Positions 49,001 through 57,426 of a DNA stretch of 64,000 bases are shown one piece after another. Under the pieces are notes generated by a model. It was not told the origin of the DNA, did no database searches, and saw nothing but the letters and a program-made list of their open reading frames with translations. The translations under genes and the position numbers were made by a program. How positions within the stretch are numbered: the first letter of the stretch is position 1; every line of letters begins with the position of its first letter. This DNA comes from Amycolatopsis coloradensis (GTDB lineage Bacteria; Actinomycetota; Actinomycetes; Mycobacteriales; Pseudonocardiaceae). Location of the stretch: the NCBI RefSeq assembly GCF_001953865.1, contig NZ_MQUQ01000012.1, forward strand, positions 124,001 to 188,000, read 5' to 3'.

Positions 49001-49043
49001 GAAGGGGCCCTTCGCCGCGTCAGATGCAGCGAAGGGCCCCTTC
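49001..49043. terminator. convergent-gene inverted repeat
   Basis: Perfect 15-bp arms GAAGGGGCCCTTCGC (49001-49015) and complement (49029-49043) with a 13-base loop, between the MarR and chitinase stops. The arm carries the GAAGG...CCTTC palindrome also seen in the other terminators of this window. Confidence 0.9.
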
Positions 49044-49058
49044 AGTTCCCTAGACGGA

Positions 49059-49937
49059 TCAGCAGGACAGGTTGCCCCCGGGGGTGACGCCGAGGATGCC
49101 GGTGAACTGCTGGTACTTGCTCACGCGGCTCTGCACCTGGCCGGGGTTGCCGCCGTTGCACTCGAGGCTGCCGTTGATGCTGCGGATGGTCTCGCCGAAG
49201 CCGCGGCTGTTGACCATCGCGTTGTGCGGGGTCATCGTGCCAGGGCCGTTCTGGGTCATCCAGTACCAGATGCCGGTCTTCCAGGCGACCGCCGCGTCGT
49301 TCTGCACCAGCCACGGATTGGTCAGCAGCGGCAGGCCCAGCGCGTCGCCGGCGGCCTTGTAGTTGAAGTTCCAGCTCAGCTGGATCGGGCCGCGGCCGTA
49401 GTACGCGGCGTTGCCCGCCGGGCAGCCGTAGGACTGGGTCGTGTCGCAGTAGTGCGGGTAGTTGGCCTGGTTCTGCTCGACGACGTGAACCAGGCCGCCG
49501 GTCTCGTGGCTGACGTTCGCCAGGAAGGCCGCCGCCTCCTGCTTCTTGACGGTGTCGCTGCCAGTGCCCGCGAAGGCCGGGTACGCGCTGAGGGCGGTGA
49601 CCAGGCCGTTGTAGGTGTAGAAGGGGTTCCGGCTGGGGAACATCTGGTTGAACTGGGCTTCAGTGACCACGAAGCCGGACGGGTTCTGCGAGCCGCCGCC
49701 GCAGGCGCCCTGATCGGCCCAGACCTGTGCCGAGCCGGGCGTTTCGTTCTGCGTCCACCATTTCGCGGACCAGTTGTGCCCGTTGTGGGAGGCGGTGTTG
49801 CCGCCCCGGTAGACCGAGCTCGCGTTCCACGGCGTCACGCAGTCCGCCGCGGAGGCGGACTGGGCCGGGACGACCACGGCGACCGTGGTGGCGGCGAAGG
49901 TGGCGGCGACCGCCGCGAGAATACGTCGAAGAGACAT
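49059..49937 (-). CDS. secreted GH19 chitinase with N-terminal CBM
   Basis: The 292-residue enzyme starts MSLRRILAAVAATFAATTVAVVVPAQSASA, a Sec signal peptide cleaved near residue 30. A carbohydrate-binding module of the CBM5/12 kind follows (CVTPWNASSVYRGGNTASHNGHNWSAKWWTQNETPG, two Cys). The GH19 catalytic domain has FLANVSHETGG with the general-acid Glu and YYGRGPIQLSWNFNYKAAGDALG, which is diagnostic. It hydrolyses chitin outside the cell. ATG 49937 was chosen over 49952. Two dre-like sites precede it. Confidence 0.93.
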   Translation of the reverse strand: MSLRRILAAVAATFAATTVAVVVPAQSASAADCVTPWNASSVYRGGNTASHNGHNWSAKWWTQNETPGSAQVWADQGACGGGSQNPSGFVVTEAQFNQMFPSRNPFYTYNGLVTALSAYPAFAGTGSDTVKKQEAAAFLANVSHETGGLVHVVEQNQANYPHYCDTTQSYGCPAGNAAYYGRGPIQLSWNFNYKAAGDALGLPLLTNPWLVQNDAAVAWKTGIWYWMTQNGPGTMTPHNAMVNSRGFGETIRSINGSLECNGGNPGQVQSRVSKYQQFTGILGVTPGGNLSC

Positions 49938-49976
49938 CGGTGGCTCCTTCATGCGAGGGGACCATGCAGGGAGATT

Positions 49977-50016
49977 GGTCTATACCTTTTAAGGGGTATG
50001 GCCACAGGTATAGACC
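49977..50016 (-). promoter_or_regulatory. paired dre-like sites upstream of the chitinase gene
   Basis: GGTCTATACC (49977-49986) and GGTATAGACC (50007-50016) are each one base from the GGTCTAGACC core of DasR sites and are inverted copies of each other, with starts 30 bp apart. DasR represses chitin and N-acetylglucosamine genes in Streptomyces. The match is suggestive, not proof. The rest of the gap to 50311 holds no gene that I can see. Confidence 0.55.
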
Positions 50017-50311
50017 ATTGCGGACAAGAAACCAACCGCGGAAAGTCGGATCGTGCCTGTTCGGCCCTGGGGTGACATCCGAACGGCCTAACCCTTGTCT
50101 TGTTCTATCGGAAACCGTTTGGCTCGCGACGACTCCGAGAAGAGGGGTGCTCGAAACATCCACCCTGTGAGGGGCTAGTCTCGTGCCCCGAGTTGATCAG
50201 AACCCACAGGTCTTGACACGCTCGGTAGTTTTTTGACCAGCAGCCTGGAAATGCTCACTCGTTCGGGTTAGCGTTCCGGTTCAGCAATGTCACGTCACGG
50301 GAGGCACTCCG

Positions 50312-50668
50312 GTGCGGAACCCAGTTCATCTCCTGATGCGGTCGGCTCTGCCCGCGGCCAGGACCGCGGCGGTCGTCGCGATCCCGGTCGCACTGCTCGT
50401 CGCGGGCGCCGGTCCGGCCTCGGCCGCGGAGTCGACTTCGCGCTCGGAGATGGCGTTCGGCCTCTTGGGGCCGGTCGGCCTGATCGCCGTCGCGCTCGGC
50501 ATCGTCGGCATGGCCTTCGGTGTTTTCCGTCAGCGCCGGAAGGCCCGCGTCGCCACCGCCATCCCTGTTGTCGTCACCCCGATGCGGTCCGCCACGCCGG
50601 ACGTCGCCGCGATGGCCGAGGCCGTACTCGCCGATGGCGACGCCCTCACCCGCCCGCAGCGCCCCTGA
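50312..50668 (+). CDS. small exported membrane protein
   Basis: 118 residues from GTG 50312, ten bases after GGAGG. An N-terminal signal segment (AAVVAIPVALLVAGAGPASAA) is followed by one membrane helix (FGLLGPVGLIAVALGIVGMAFGVF) and a basic, then Ala/Pro tail (RQRRKARVATAIPV). No family recognised. A single gene after which the palindrome cluster begins. Confidence 0.7.
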   Translation: MRNPVHLLMRSALPAARTAAVVAIPVALLVAGAGPASAAESTSRSEMAFGLLGPVGLIAVALGIVGMAFGVFRQRRKARVATAIPVVVTPMRSATPDVAAMAEAVLADGDALTRPQRP

Positions 50669-50691
50669 CCAGCGCTTCCCTGGCCCCGGAT

Positions 50692-50898
50692 CGCGTTTAG
50701 CCCGCTGAACGCGCCTCGCCCAGGCGTCGCGATTTGCCCGCTAAAGTCGACCTGGCGCCAGCCCCGCTCGGATGACGGTTTGCCCGCTAAAGTCGAGTCC
50801 GCCCGCGCGGGGTGCCCCGGGCCCGGATCGCGTTTAGCCCGCTAAACGCGAGGCGGCGGCGGGACCGGACAGATCGCACTTAGCCCGCGAAAGGTGAC
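50692..50898. repeat. cluster of family A palindromes, two good and three decayed
   Basis: Copies lie at 50692-50713 (one mismatch), 50726-50750 and 50774-50796 (GATTTGCCCGCTAAAGTCGA type, decayed), 50829-50850 (exact) and 50872-50898 (decayed). They fill most of the 307-base gap 50669-50975. Three carry GATCGCG before the palindrome. Confidence 0.85.
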
Positions 50899-50975
50899 GT
50901 GCCGGATTTCTTGGGTAGGGACACCTAGTCCGGCCCGGATTGTTTAGCCGCGCGCTGATCGCCACGCTCAGGTCC

Positions 50976-51260
50976 ATGACGGTGACGCGGCGTCGCAGCC
51001 GGCCCGGTGATCCCTTCCCGCGCGCTTTGGACCGGGCGATCACGGACAGCGGACTCGGACTCGACCGGATCCGGCACCGGCTCGCCCAGCGGGGCGTCCG
51101 GGTCAGTGTCGCGACCTTGAGCTACTGGCGGACAGGAAGAAGCCGCCCCGAGCGGTGCGACTCCCTGAAGGCGGTCGCGCTGCTGGAGCGGATCTTCGAA
51201 CTTCCGCCCGGATCCTTGCTGAACCGGCTGGGACCGCGTCGCCCCAGGGGACGGTGGGGC
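50976..51260 (+). pseudogene. truncated HTH regulator, N-terminal part only
   Basis: An ATG at 50976 opens a frame beginning MTVTRRRSRPGDPFPRALD. The N-terminal HTH part (DRIRHRLAQRGVRVSVATLSYWRTGRSRPERCDSLKAVALLERIFELPPGSLL) resembles the start of larger actinobacterial regulators of about 340 residues. After GPRRPRGRW (codon about 95) the frame runs into the antisense of the trypsin gene, so the original C-terminus is gone. The open frame continues to 51830 only as antisense. Truncation by a rearrangement that joined it to the protease gene is the simplest reading. Confidence 0.6.
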
Positions 51261-51275
51261 GACGCGGGGACCGGA

Positions 51276-52022
51276 TCAGACTCCGGAGTTGGTGCGGATC
51301 CAGCTGCGGAAGTAGGGGACGTCGACGTAGATCGACGGCCCGGTCGCACAGGTGCTGCTGTTGTTCCCGGCGCGGCTGGTGGCGCCGACCAGCTGCCAGA
51401 CACCGTTGACCTGCTTCACCTGCGGGCCGCCCGAGTCGCCGTAGCAGGCGCCCTTGTTCCCACCGGGGTTGTTGGTGCAGATCTCGCTGGCACCGTTGAT
51501 CCCGAGACAACGGCTGTCGGCGACGATCGAGGTGTTCAGTTCCTGCAGGGTGATCGGGGCGCCACAGGCACCCTGCGGGGCGCAGGTCTGGCCCCAGCCG
51601 ATGATCCGCGTCGCGGTGCCGACGGCCCCGGACGCGTCGGCGATCGTGACCGGCGCCTGCGAAACCGCCGTCGAGAGACGCAGCAGCGCCAGGTCGGCGC
51701 TCGGGTGGGCGATCCGCTGGGCCACGCGGGCCACGGTGCCGCCGCTGGTGCGGTTCGTGGTTCCGACCCGCACCTGGTACGGCGTGCCGCAGTGCTTCGC
51801 GGTGACCACCCAGGTCGAGCTGATCAATGACCCACCACACTGATGCCCGCCGCCGCTCGACTGCTGGGACACCATGAACGAATAGACCTGGGTCGCGTTG
51901 CCGCCGCCGACGATGTTCGGCTGGACGCCTCCGGTGGGCTCGGCCGCCGCCGCGACGCCGGAAAGCGAGAAGACGGCCGCGGCCGCCATGGCCAAGCCCA
52001 TCACCAGGGATCGTGCCTTCAT
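51276..52022 (-). CDS. secreted trypsin-like S1 serine protease
   Basis: 248 residues with a signal peptide (MKARSLVMGLAMAAAAVFSLSGVAAAAE) and a mature start near IVGGGNATQVYSFMV, the activation pattern of S1 proteases. The triad is His in VVTAKHCG, Asp in SADLALLRL and Ser in GACYGDSGGPQV. Cys pairs (HQCGGS with AKHC, TCAPQGAC and EICTNN with GACYGD) fit disulfides. It cleaves proteins outside the cell. Its 3' end abuts the truncated regulator. ATG 52022 has GGAGA before it. Confidence 0.93.
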   Translation of the reverse strand: MKARSLVMGLAMAAAAVFSLSGVAAAAEPTGGVQPNIVGGGNATQVYSFMVSQQSSGGGHQCGGSLISSTWVVTAKHCGTPYQVRVGTTNRTSGGTVARVAQRIAHPSADLALLRLSTAVSQAPVTIADASGAVGTATRIIGWGQTCAPQGACGAPITLQELNTSIVADSRCLGINGASEICTNNPGGNKGACYGDSGGPQVKQVNGVWQLVGATSRAGNNSSTCATGPSIYVDVPYFRSWIRTNSGV

Positions 52023-52185
52023 CTGGGTTCTCCTTCGGTGTGGCCGGAAGATCCGGTGCCATGAACGGTAGGAATCGGACACCGTGCCCAGAACCGTCGG
52101 AAGTATGTGCCGGTTAACCGTTTACATCTTTCGGCCGGGACGAGGCCGGGTGACCCACCGGGGCACGGCCTGACAGAATCCGGGC

Positions 52186-53205
52186 GTGTCCGACGAACTG
52201 AAGCGCCCGCGGGTGCTCTCCGGGATCCAGCCGACCGCCGACTCGTTCCACCTGGGCAACTACCTGGGTGCGCTGCGGCAATGGGTGCGGCTGCAGGACA
52301 CCCACGACACCTTCTACATGGTCGTCGACCTGCACGCGATCACTGTCGAGCAGGACCCGAAGGTGTTGCGGGACCGCACGCGCCGCTCGGCCGCGCAGTT
52401 GCTCGCGCTCGGTGTCGACCCGGCCCGCAGCGCGCTGTTCGTCCAGAGCCAGGTGCCCGAGCACGCCCAGCTGAGCTGGGTCCTGGAGTGCCAGACCGGG
52501 TTCGGCGAGGCGAGCCGGATGACGCAGTTCAAGGACAAGGCCGCGAAGCAGGGCACGGATCGCGCCAGCGTCGGCCTGTTCACCTACCCGGTCCTCCAGG
52601 CCGCGGACATCCTGCTGTACCAGGCGAACGAGGTCCCCGTCGGCGAGGACCAGCGGCAGCACCTGGAGCTGACGCGCAACCTCGCGCAGCGGTTCAACAA
52701 CCGCTACGGCAAGACGTTCACGGTGCCGGAGCCGCATATCGTCAAGGACACCGCGAAGATCTACGACTTGCAGGACCCGACGGCGAAGATGAGCAAGTCC
52801 TCGTCGACCGGCAACGGCCTCATCGAGTTGCTCGAAGACCCGAAGAAGTCGGCGAAGAAGGTCCGCTCGGCGGTCACCGACACCGGCCGCGAGGTCGTCT
52901 TCGACACCGAGAACAAGCCGGGCGTCTCGAACCTGCTGACGATCCTCTCCGCGCTGACCGGCGAGCCGGTCGCCGAACTCGAAACCGCCTTCGAGGGCAA
53001 GGGTTACGGCGATCTGAAAAAGGGTGTCGCCGAGGCGTTCGTCGACTGGGTCACCCCGGTGCAGGAGCGCGTCCAGTCCTATCTGGATGACGTCGCCGAG
53101 CTCGACAAAGCGCTGGCCCTCGGCGCGCAACGGGCACGGGAAGTCGCTTCGGTGACTTTGCGGAACGTCTACGAGAACATCGGTTTCCTTCCCCCGGCAG
53201 GCTGA
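52186..53205 (+). CDS. trpS: tryptophanyl-tRNA synthetase
   Basis: The 339-residue class I synthetase charges tRNA-Trp. The HIGH-like motif is SFHLGNYLGALRQW and the KMSKS motif is TAKMSKSSSTGNG, both in their expected places. VLSGIQPTADSFHLGNYLG and ADILLYQANEVPVGEDQRQHLELTRNLAQRFN are diagnostic. GTG 52186 is used. The normal family length is kept. Cytosolic and housekeeping. The YihY-type gene follows after 41 bases. Confidence 0.97.
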   Translation: MSDELKRPRVLSGIQPTADSFHLGNYLGALRQWVRLQDTHDTFYMVVDLHAITVEQDPKVLRDRTRRSAAQLLALGVDPARSALFVQSQVPEHAQLSWVLECQTGFGEASRMTQFKDKAAKQGTDRASVGLFTYPVLQAADILLYQANEVPVGEDQRQHLELTRNLAQRFNNRYGKTFTVPEPHIVKDTAKIYDLQDPTAKMSKSSSTGNGLIELLEDPKKSAKKVRSAVTDTGREVVFDTENKPGVSNLLTILSALTGEPVAELETAFEGKGYGDLKKGVAEAFVDWVTPVQERVQSYLDDVAELDKALALGAQRAREVASVTLRNVYENIGFLPPAG

Positions 53206-53246
53206 TTCGCGCTGCGAGCCGGGGTGGACGTGGTTAGCGTCGACAG

Positions 53247-54269
53247 GTGGCGAAAGACGACGGCGCGAAGCCGGACGAGGACAAGCTGCTACCGCGGTTG
53301 AGGCGGAAGTACGGCTGGCTCGATCACCTCATCCGGGCGAACGACGCCTTCACCGAGCGCTACGGCAACCACTACGCCGCGGCCATCACCTACTTCAGTG
53401 TGCTTTCGGTGATCCCGATCCTGATGGTCGCGTTCGCGATCATCGGCATCGTGCTCGCCGGCGACCAGGTGGTGACGAACCAGCTCATCGACGGCATCCA
53501 GAAGTCGGTGCCGGAGGGCCTGAGCGATCTGGTCGGCAGCATCATCAAGGCGGCGCTGGAGTCCGGCGGCGGCATCGGCGTGTTCGGCCTGGTGCTCGCG
53601 CTGTACTCCGGTGTCGGCTGGATGACGAACCTGCGTGACGCGCTGACCGCCCAATGGGGGCAGGAAAAGCAGCAGCTGCCGCTGGTTTCGACGACCATCA
53701 AGGACCTGCTGTCGCTGGTCGGGCTTGGCCTCGCGCTGGTGATCTCGTTCGGGCTCACCGCGGCGGGCAGCGGCGTCGGGCGGTTCCTGCTCGAACTGGT
53801 CGGCCTGCAGGACCAGAGCTGGGCGGTGTTCCTGCTCAAGGTCGCGACGATCCTGCTCGGCCTGCTCGCGAACACGCTGGTGTTCCTCTGGGTGATCGCG
53901 AGGCTGCCTCGCGAGCACGTCGCGCTGCGCAGCGCGGTCAAGGGCGCGGTGTTCGCCGCGGTCGGGTTCATCGTGCTCCAGCAGGGCGCGACCCTCTACC
54001 TCGGCAGCGTCACGAAGTCACCGGCGTTCACGTTGTTCGGCCCGGTGATCGGCCTGCTCGTCTTCGCGAATCTCGTTTCGCGCTTCCTGTTGTTCATCAC
54101 CGCGTGGACCGCGACGGCGAAGGAGAACATGTCGACGGTCATCGAGCCGCCGGCCCCCGTGTCCTTTCACCCGAGGGTGACCGTTCAGCAGGGGCCGGGA
54201 CTCGGTGCCGTCGGCGGGGCTTTCGCGACCGGCGCGCTGTTGGGCTGGTTCGGCCGCCGGAAGTCCTGA
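53247..54269 (+). CDS. YihY/BrkB family membrane protein
   Basis: 340 residues from GTG 53247, with six predicted membrane segments. GNHYAAAITYFSVLSVIPILMVAFAIIGIVL is the hallmark YihY start. VFGLVLALYSGVGWMTNLRDALTAQWGQ and LWVIARLPREHVALRSAVKGAVFAAVGFIVLQQGATLYLG follow. A long hydrophilic C-tail (FHPRVTVQQGPGLGAVGGAFATG) ends in a short helix. Function unknown for most members. In actinomycetes it commonly follows trpS. Convergent with the carboxypeptidase gene. Confidence 0.9.
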   Translation: MAKDDGAKPDEDKLLPRLRRKYGWLDHLIRANDAFTERYGNHYAAAITYFSVLSVIPILMVAFAIIGIVLAGDQVVTNQLIDGIQKSVPEGLSDLVGSIIKAALESGGGIGVFGLVLALYSGVGWMTNLRDALTAQWGQEKQQLPLVSTTIKDLLSLVGLGLALVISFGLTAAGSGVGRFLLELVGLQDQSWAVFLLKVATILLGLLANTLVFLWVIARLPREHVALRSAVKGAVFAAVGFIVLQQGATLYLGSVTKSPAFTLFGPVIGLLVFANLVSRFLLFITAWTATAKENMSTVIEPPAPVSFHPRVTVQQGPGLGAVGGAFATGALLGWFGRRKS

Positions 54270-54277
54270 CCGTCCGG

Positions 54278-55516
54278 CTATGAGCGCTCCAGGGCCTTCT
54301 TGCGCTGGTGACCGATGACGAACGCCGCCACGATGATCAGGAAGACGACCAGTGTGATGATCCAGCCCGTCACTCCGAACGGGTCTTCCGCCGCGGCGGC
54401 GGCGCCGCTGTTCGACGTGCCGTCGGCGTTCGGAGCGGGCTTGGCCACTTCCGCGTTCACCGATTCCGCCGGCTTGTAGTCGATCCGCCCGACCGATTCC
54501 GCCTTGGCCTCGCGCAGCGCGAGGCCGTAATCGAGAAGTTTCGCGGCCTGCTCGGTGACCCGCGTCGGACGCTGCTCGGCGCGAAGCATCACGACCGCGA
54601 CCCGATGGCCGTTCTGGAGCGCGCCGCCGACGTAGGTGTGGCGCGCGTCGTCGGTGAAGCCTGTCTTCCCGCCGATGAAACCGGGATAGGTCCCGAGCAG
54701 TTTGTTGTCGTTGTAGATCGTGATGACCGGCTTTCCCGCCGTGGGCGGGATTTCGAAGCTCTTGGTCTTGACCACCTTCGCGAACTCCGGCTGCCTCATC
54801 GCGTAGTGGAAGATCAGGCTCATGTCGTAGGCCGAGGTCGACATGCCGGGGCCGTCGAGCCCGGACGGGGTCGCGGCCCGTGTGTCCGTGGCGCCGATTT
54901 CGGTGGCCAGCGCGTTCATCTTCGCGACGGCGGCGTCGACGCCTCCGAGCACGGTGGCGAGCGCGTGCGCCGCGTCGTTTCCGGAGTGCATCAGCAGCCC
55001 GTGCAGCAGTTGGTCCACTGTGTACTGACCACCGGCGGTGATGCCCATGCAGGTGCACTCCTGGTCGGCGTCCTCCTTGGTCGGGGTGATGACCTTGTTC
55101 GGCGGAAGTTCGGTGACCACGACCAGCCCGAGCAGGACCTTGATCAGCGACGCCGGCCGCTGACGGGCGTGCGGGTCCTTCGCCGCGATGATGTCGCCGG
55201 TTTCGAGGTCCTGCAGCACCCAGGACGCGGCGGTGGATCCCTCGGGCGGGTTCAGCGCGCGCTTCGGGAGCACGAGCCCGCATTCGGCCATCCGTTCGCC
55301 GCCGACCGGAACCGGCGGGACCGGCAACGGCTCGGGCGCGACCTCGCCGGGGCGAGGCTTCTCGGAGGTGTCGATCGGCGCGGGAGGTGTCGTCTTGTTC
55401 GCGCACGGCTGCGCCTGGGCTGGTGGCTTCGGAGCGGCTGTGGCCACCGGCGTCACCGCGAGGGCGAGCACACCGGAAACGAGGACCATGAGCGACCGGG
55501 AGATAGCGCTGTGCAC
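54278..55516 (-). CDS. D-alanyl-D-alanine carboxypeptidase, S11 family
   Basis: The 412-residue enzyme starts at GTG 55516, six bases after TACATT, a leaderless pattern. ATG 55549 is an alternative. It has a signal segment (SLMVLVSGVLALAVTPVATAAP) and a Pro-rich linker. The penicillin-binding motifs are SLIK (the SxxK serine, in ARQRPASLIKVLLG), SGN (in MHSGNDAAHAL) and KTG (in FIGGKTGFTDDARH). It trims peptidoglycan pentapeptides. The C-terminus has a second hydrophobic helix (GWIITLVVFLIIVAAFVIG) that anchors it to the membrane. Confidence 0.94.
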   Translation of the reverse strand: MHSAISRSLMVLVSGVLALAVTPVATAAPKPPAQAQPCANKTTPPAPIDTSEKPRPGEVAPEPLPVPPVPVGGERMAECGLVLPKRALNPPEGSTAASWVLQDLETGDIIAAKDPHARQRPASLIKVLLGLVVVTELPPNKVITPTKEDADQECTCMGITAGGQYTVDQLLHGLLMHSGNDAAHALATVLGGVDAAVAKMNALATEIGATDTRAATPSGLDGPGMSTSAYDMSLIFHYAMRQPEFAKVVKTKSFEIPPTAGKPVITIYNDNKLLGTYPGFIGGKTGFTDDARHTYVGGALQNGHRVAVVMLRAEQRPTRVTEQAAKLLDYGLALREAKAESVGRIDYKPAESVNAEVAKPAPNADGTSNSGAAAAAEDPFGVTGWIITLVVFLIIVAAFVIGHQRKKALERS

Positions 55517-55559
55517 CCGAGCAATGTAGCGTCGCCGGGCTCGGTTCATACTCAGGGGC

Positions 55560-55814
55560 ATGCGCATTTCGCGAGGTACTTCGATGTTCCTGCTGGGTTT
55601 CGGCGTGTGGTCGTGGATCATCTGGATCACCTTCGCCAAGAACCTCTGGGACAGCGACCGCGCCTGGGCCGCGGACGGCTCGCCCACCGCGTACTTCATC
55701 GTGCACGCGGTGCTGACGGTCGTCTCGTTCGTGCTCGGCACCATCATCGGTTTGATCGGTCTGCGCACGCTTCGTGGCGCCAAGTCACGGGACGCGGAAA
55801 AGGCTGACGCCTGA
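55560..55814 (+). CDS. small two-helix membrane protein
   Basis: 84 residues from ATG 55560. Two hydrophobic segments flank a loop rich in Trp and Asp (FLLGFGVWSWIIWITFAKNLWDSDRAWAADGSPTAYFIVHAVLTVVSFVLGTIIGLIGLR). The charged tail is RGAKSRDAEKADA. It resembles SCO4848-type small proteins of actinomycetes, function unknown. Divergent from the carboxypeptidase gene. Confidence 0.82.
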   Translation: MRISRGTSMFLLGFGVWSWIIWITFAKNLWDSDRAWAADGSPTAYFIVHAVLTVVSFVLGTIIGLIGLRTLRGAKSRDAEKADA

Positions 55815-55893
55815 TCGGGTCTGTCGTCCTTTTGACGGTGGTGGGCCCGGCGTCGGCTCCCTAACGTTCACCTCACCGAATCATGGAGGTTGA

Positions 55894-57312
55894 ATGTCCC
55901 GGATCAGACGCCTGCTCGTCCCCGCGCTCGTCGCGGCGGCGGCGGGAAGTTTCTTCGCGGCCCCGTCGGCGAGCGCCGCGCCCGCACCCGCCGCACAGTG
56001 CGACACCGCGAGCGCGCCGTTCAGTTACGTGGTGCTCTACAACCCGCGTACCCCGGAGCGCAAGGTCGACGCCGAGCTGCGCGCCAAGTGCGGCGAGAAG
56101 GTGGCGTACTACCCGGAGATCGGGGTCGCGGTCGCGACCTCGCGCAACGCCGACTTCCAGGCGAAGATCGGTGTCTACCGCGCCTACTCGGGCGGCCGTG
56201 ACGTGGCGTTCCCGCCCGCGGCGTCGTCCCGGTCGACCCGCTCCGCGGTGGTCGACACCAAGGAAAGCGAAGAGACCACCAGCGTCGCCGTCGAAGAGGA
56301 CCTGTCGGCCCAGCAGTGGGACATGCGGGCCATCCAGGCTCCCGAGGCGAACAAGGTCTCCGGTGGCAGCCGTTCGGTGACCGTCGGCGTGCTGGACTCG
56401 GGTATCGAGCCCACCCACCCCGCGCTGAAGAACGCGCTGGACCCGAAGGTGTCCGCCGGGTGCAACACGGGCGCGCCCGACACCACGCCCGCCGCCTGGG
56501 CGCCGACGAACTCCGACCACGGCACGCACGTCGCCGGCACGATCGCCGGCAAGGACACCGCGCGCGGCTTCACCGGCGTCGCCCCCGGCGTCAAGCTGGC
56601 CTCGGTGAAGGTCGTGAACGACGACGGCCTGATCCTCCCCGAAGCCGCCGTCTGCGGGTTCATGTGGGCCGCGAAGCACCGCTTCCCGGTCACGAACAAC
56701 AGCTACTACATCGACCCGGGCATGTTCTACTGCTCGAAGGAGCCGGGCGACGCGGCCGCGTACGAGGCCGTCCGCCGCGCGGTGACCTACTCGACCGGTC
56801 GTGGTGTCCTGAACGTCGCCGCCGCCGGCAACAGCGGCTTCGACCCGGACAAGCAGACCACCGACCCGAACCGCCCCCACCCGATCGACGAGAGCTGCGG
56901 CATCCTGCCCAAGGCCATCGACGGCGTCGTCAACGTCTCGGCCATCGGCTACGCGGGCACGAAGTCGTCGTACAGCAACTACGGTGACGACGTTTCGGTC
57001 ACCGCGCCCGGCGGCGACCGCGCCCAGCTGCCGCCCACCGGCCAGGGTGTCGGCTGCCCGCTGTCGACGATCTTCAACGGTGCCTACGGCGCCAAGTGCG
57101 GCACCTCGATGGCGTCCCCGCACGTCGCCGGTGTCGCCGCCCTGCTCGCGTCCCGCTACCGGCACGCGCCCCCCGTGGCGCTGAGGTGGCTGCTCGAGCA
57201 TCAGGCGGACACGGTTCCCTGCGGAACCGCGGCGCCGGTCTGTGAAGGCCCGGCGAAGGACAACTCGTACTACGGGCACGGCCGCGTCAACGCTCTGGAC
57301 GCGGTGAGGTAG
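55894..57312 (+). CDS. secreted S8 subtilisin-like serine protease
   Basis: 472 residues with a Sec signal peptide (MSRIRRLLVPALVAAAAGSFFAAPSASA), a propeptide-like N-domain (to about residue 140) and the catalytic domain. The triad is Asp in TVGVLDSGIEPTHP, His in DHGTHVAGTIAG and Ser in CGTSMASPHVAGVAAL. The oxyanion Asn is in VAAAGNSGF. ATG 55894 follows GGAGG. It is expected to degrade extracellular proteins. A terminator follows directly, so it is monocistronic. Confidence 0.95.
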   Translation: MSRIRRLLVPALVAAAAGSFFAAPSASAAPAPAAQCDTASAPFSYVVLYNPRTPERKVDAELRAKCGEKVAYYPEIGVAVATSRNADFQAKIGVYRAYSGGRDVAFPPAASSRSTRSAVVDTKESEETTSVAVEEDLSAQQWDMRAIQAPEANKVSGGSRSVTVGVLDSGIEPTHPALKNALDPKVSAGCNTGAPDTTPAAWAPTNSDHGTHVAGTIAGKDTARGFTGVAPGVKLASVKVVNDDGLILPEAAVCGFMWAAKHRFPVTNNSYYIDPGMFYCSKEPGDAAAYEAVRRAVTYSTGRGVLNVAAAGNSGFDPDKQTTDPNRPHPIDESCGILPKAIDGVVNVSAIGYAGTKSSYSNYGDDVSVTAPGGDRAQLPPTGQGVGCPLSTIFNGAYGAKCGTSMASPHVAGVAALLASRYRHAPPVALRWLLEHQADTVPCGTAAPVCEGPAKDNSYYGHGRVNALDAVR

Positions 57313-57322
57313 TTCGGCTGTC

Positions 57323-57356
57323 ACGGGGCCGGTCCATGTTCGTGGGCCGGCCCCGT
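57323..57356 (+). terminator. terminator of the S8 gene
   Basis: ACGGGGCCGG (57323-57332) pairs with CCGGCCCCGT (57347-57356), extendable by three pairs, followed by TTCGTTTTCC. Confidence 0.88.
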
Positions 57357-57426
57357 TTCGTTTTCCTGGCCTTTTCGACGGCGTCCTCGCTACGTTGTGA
57401 ACACCTTCGACAGTGGGGAGTTCACG

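Noticed and set aside
50200..50311. TTGACA promoter before the small exported protein gene
   Set aside because: A TTGACA is present near 50213, but no matching -10 at the usual spacing is clear.
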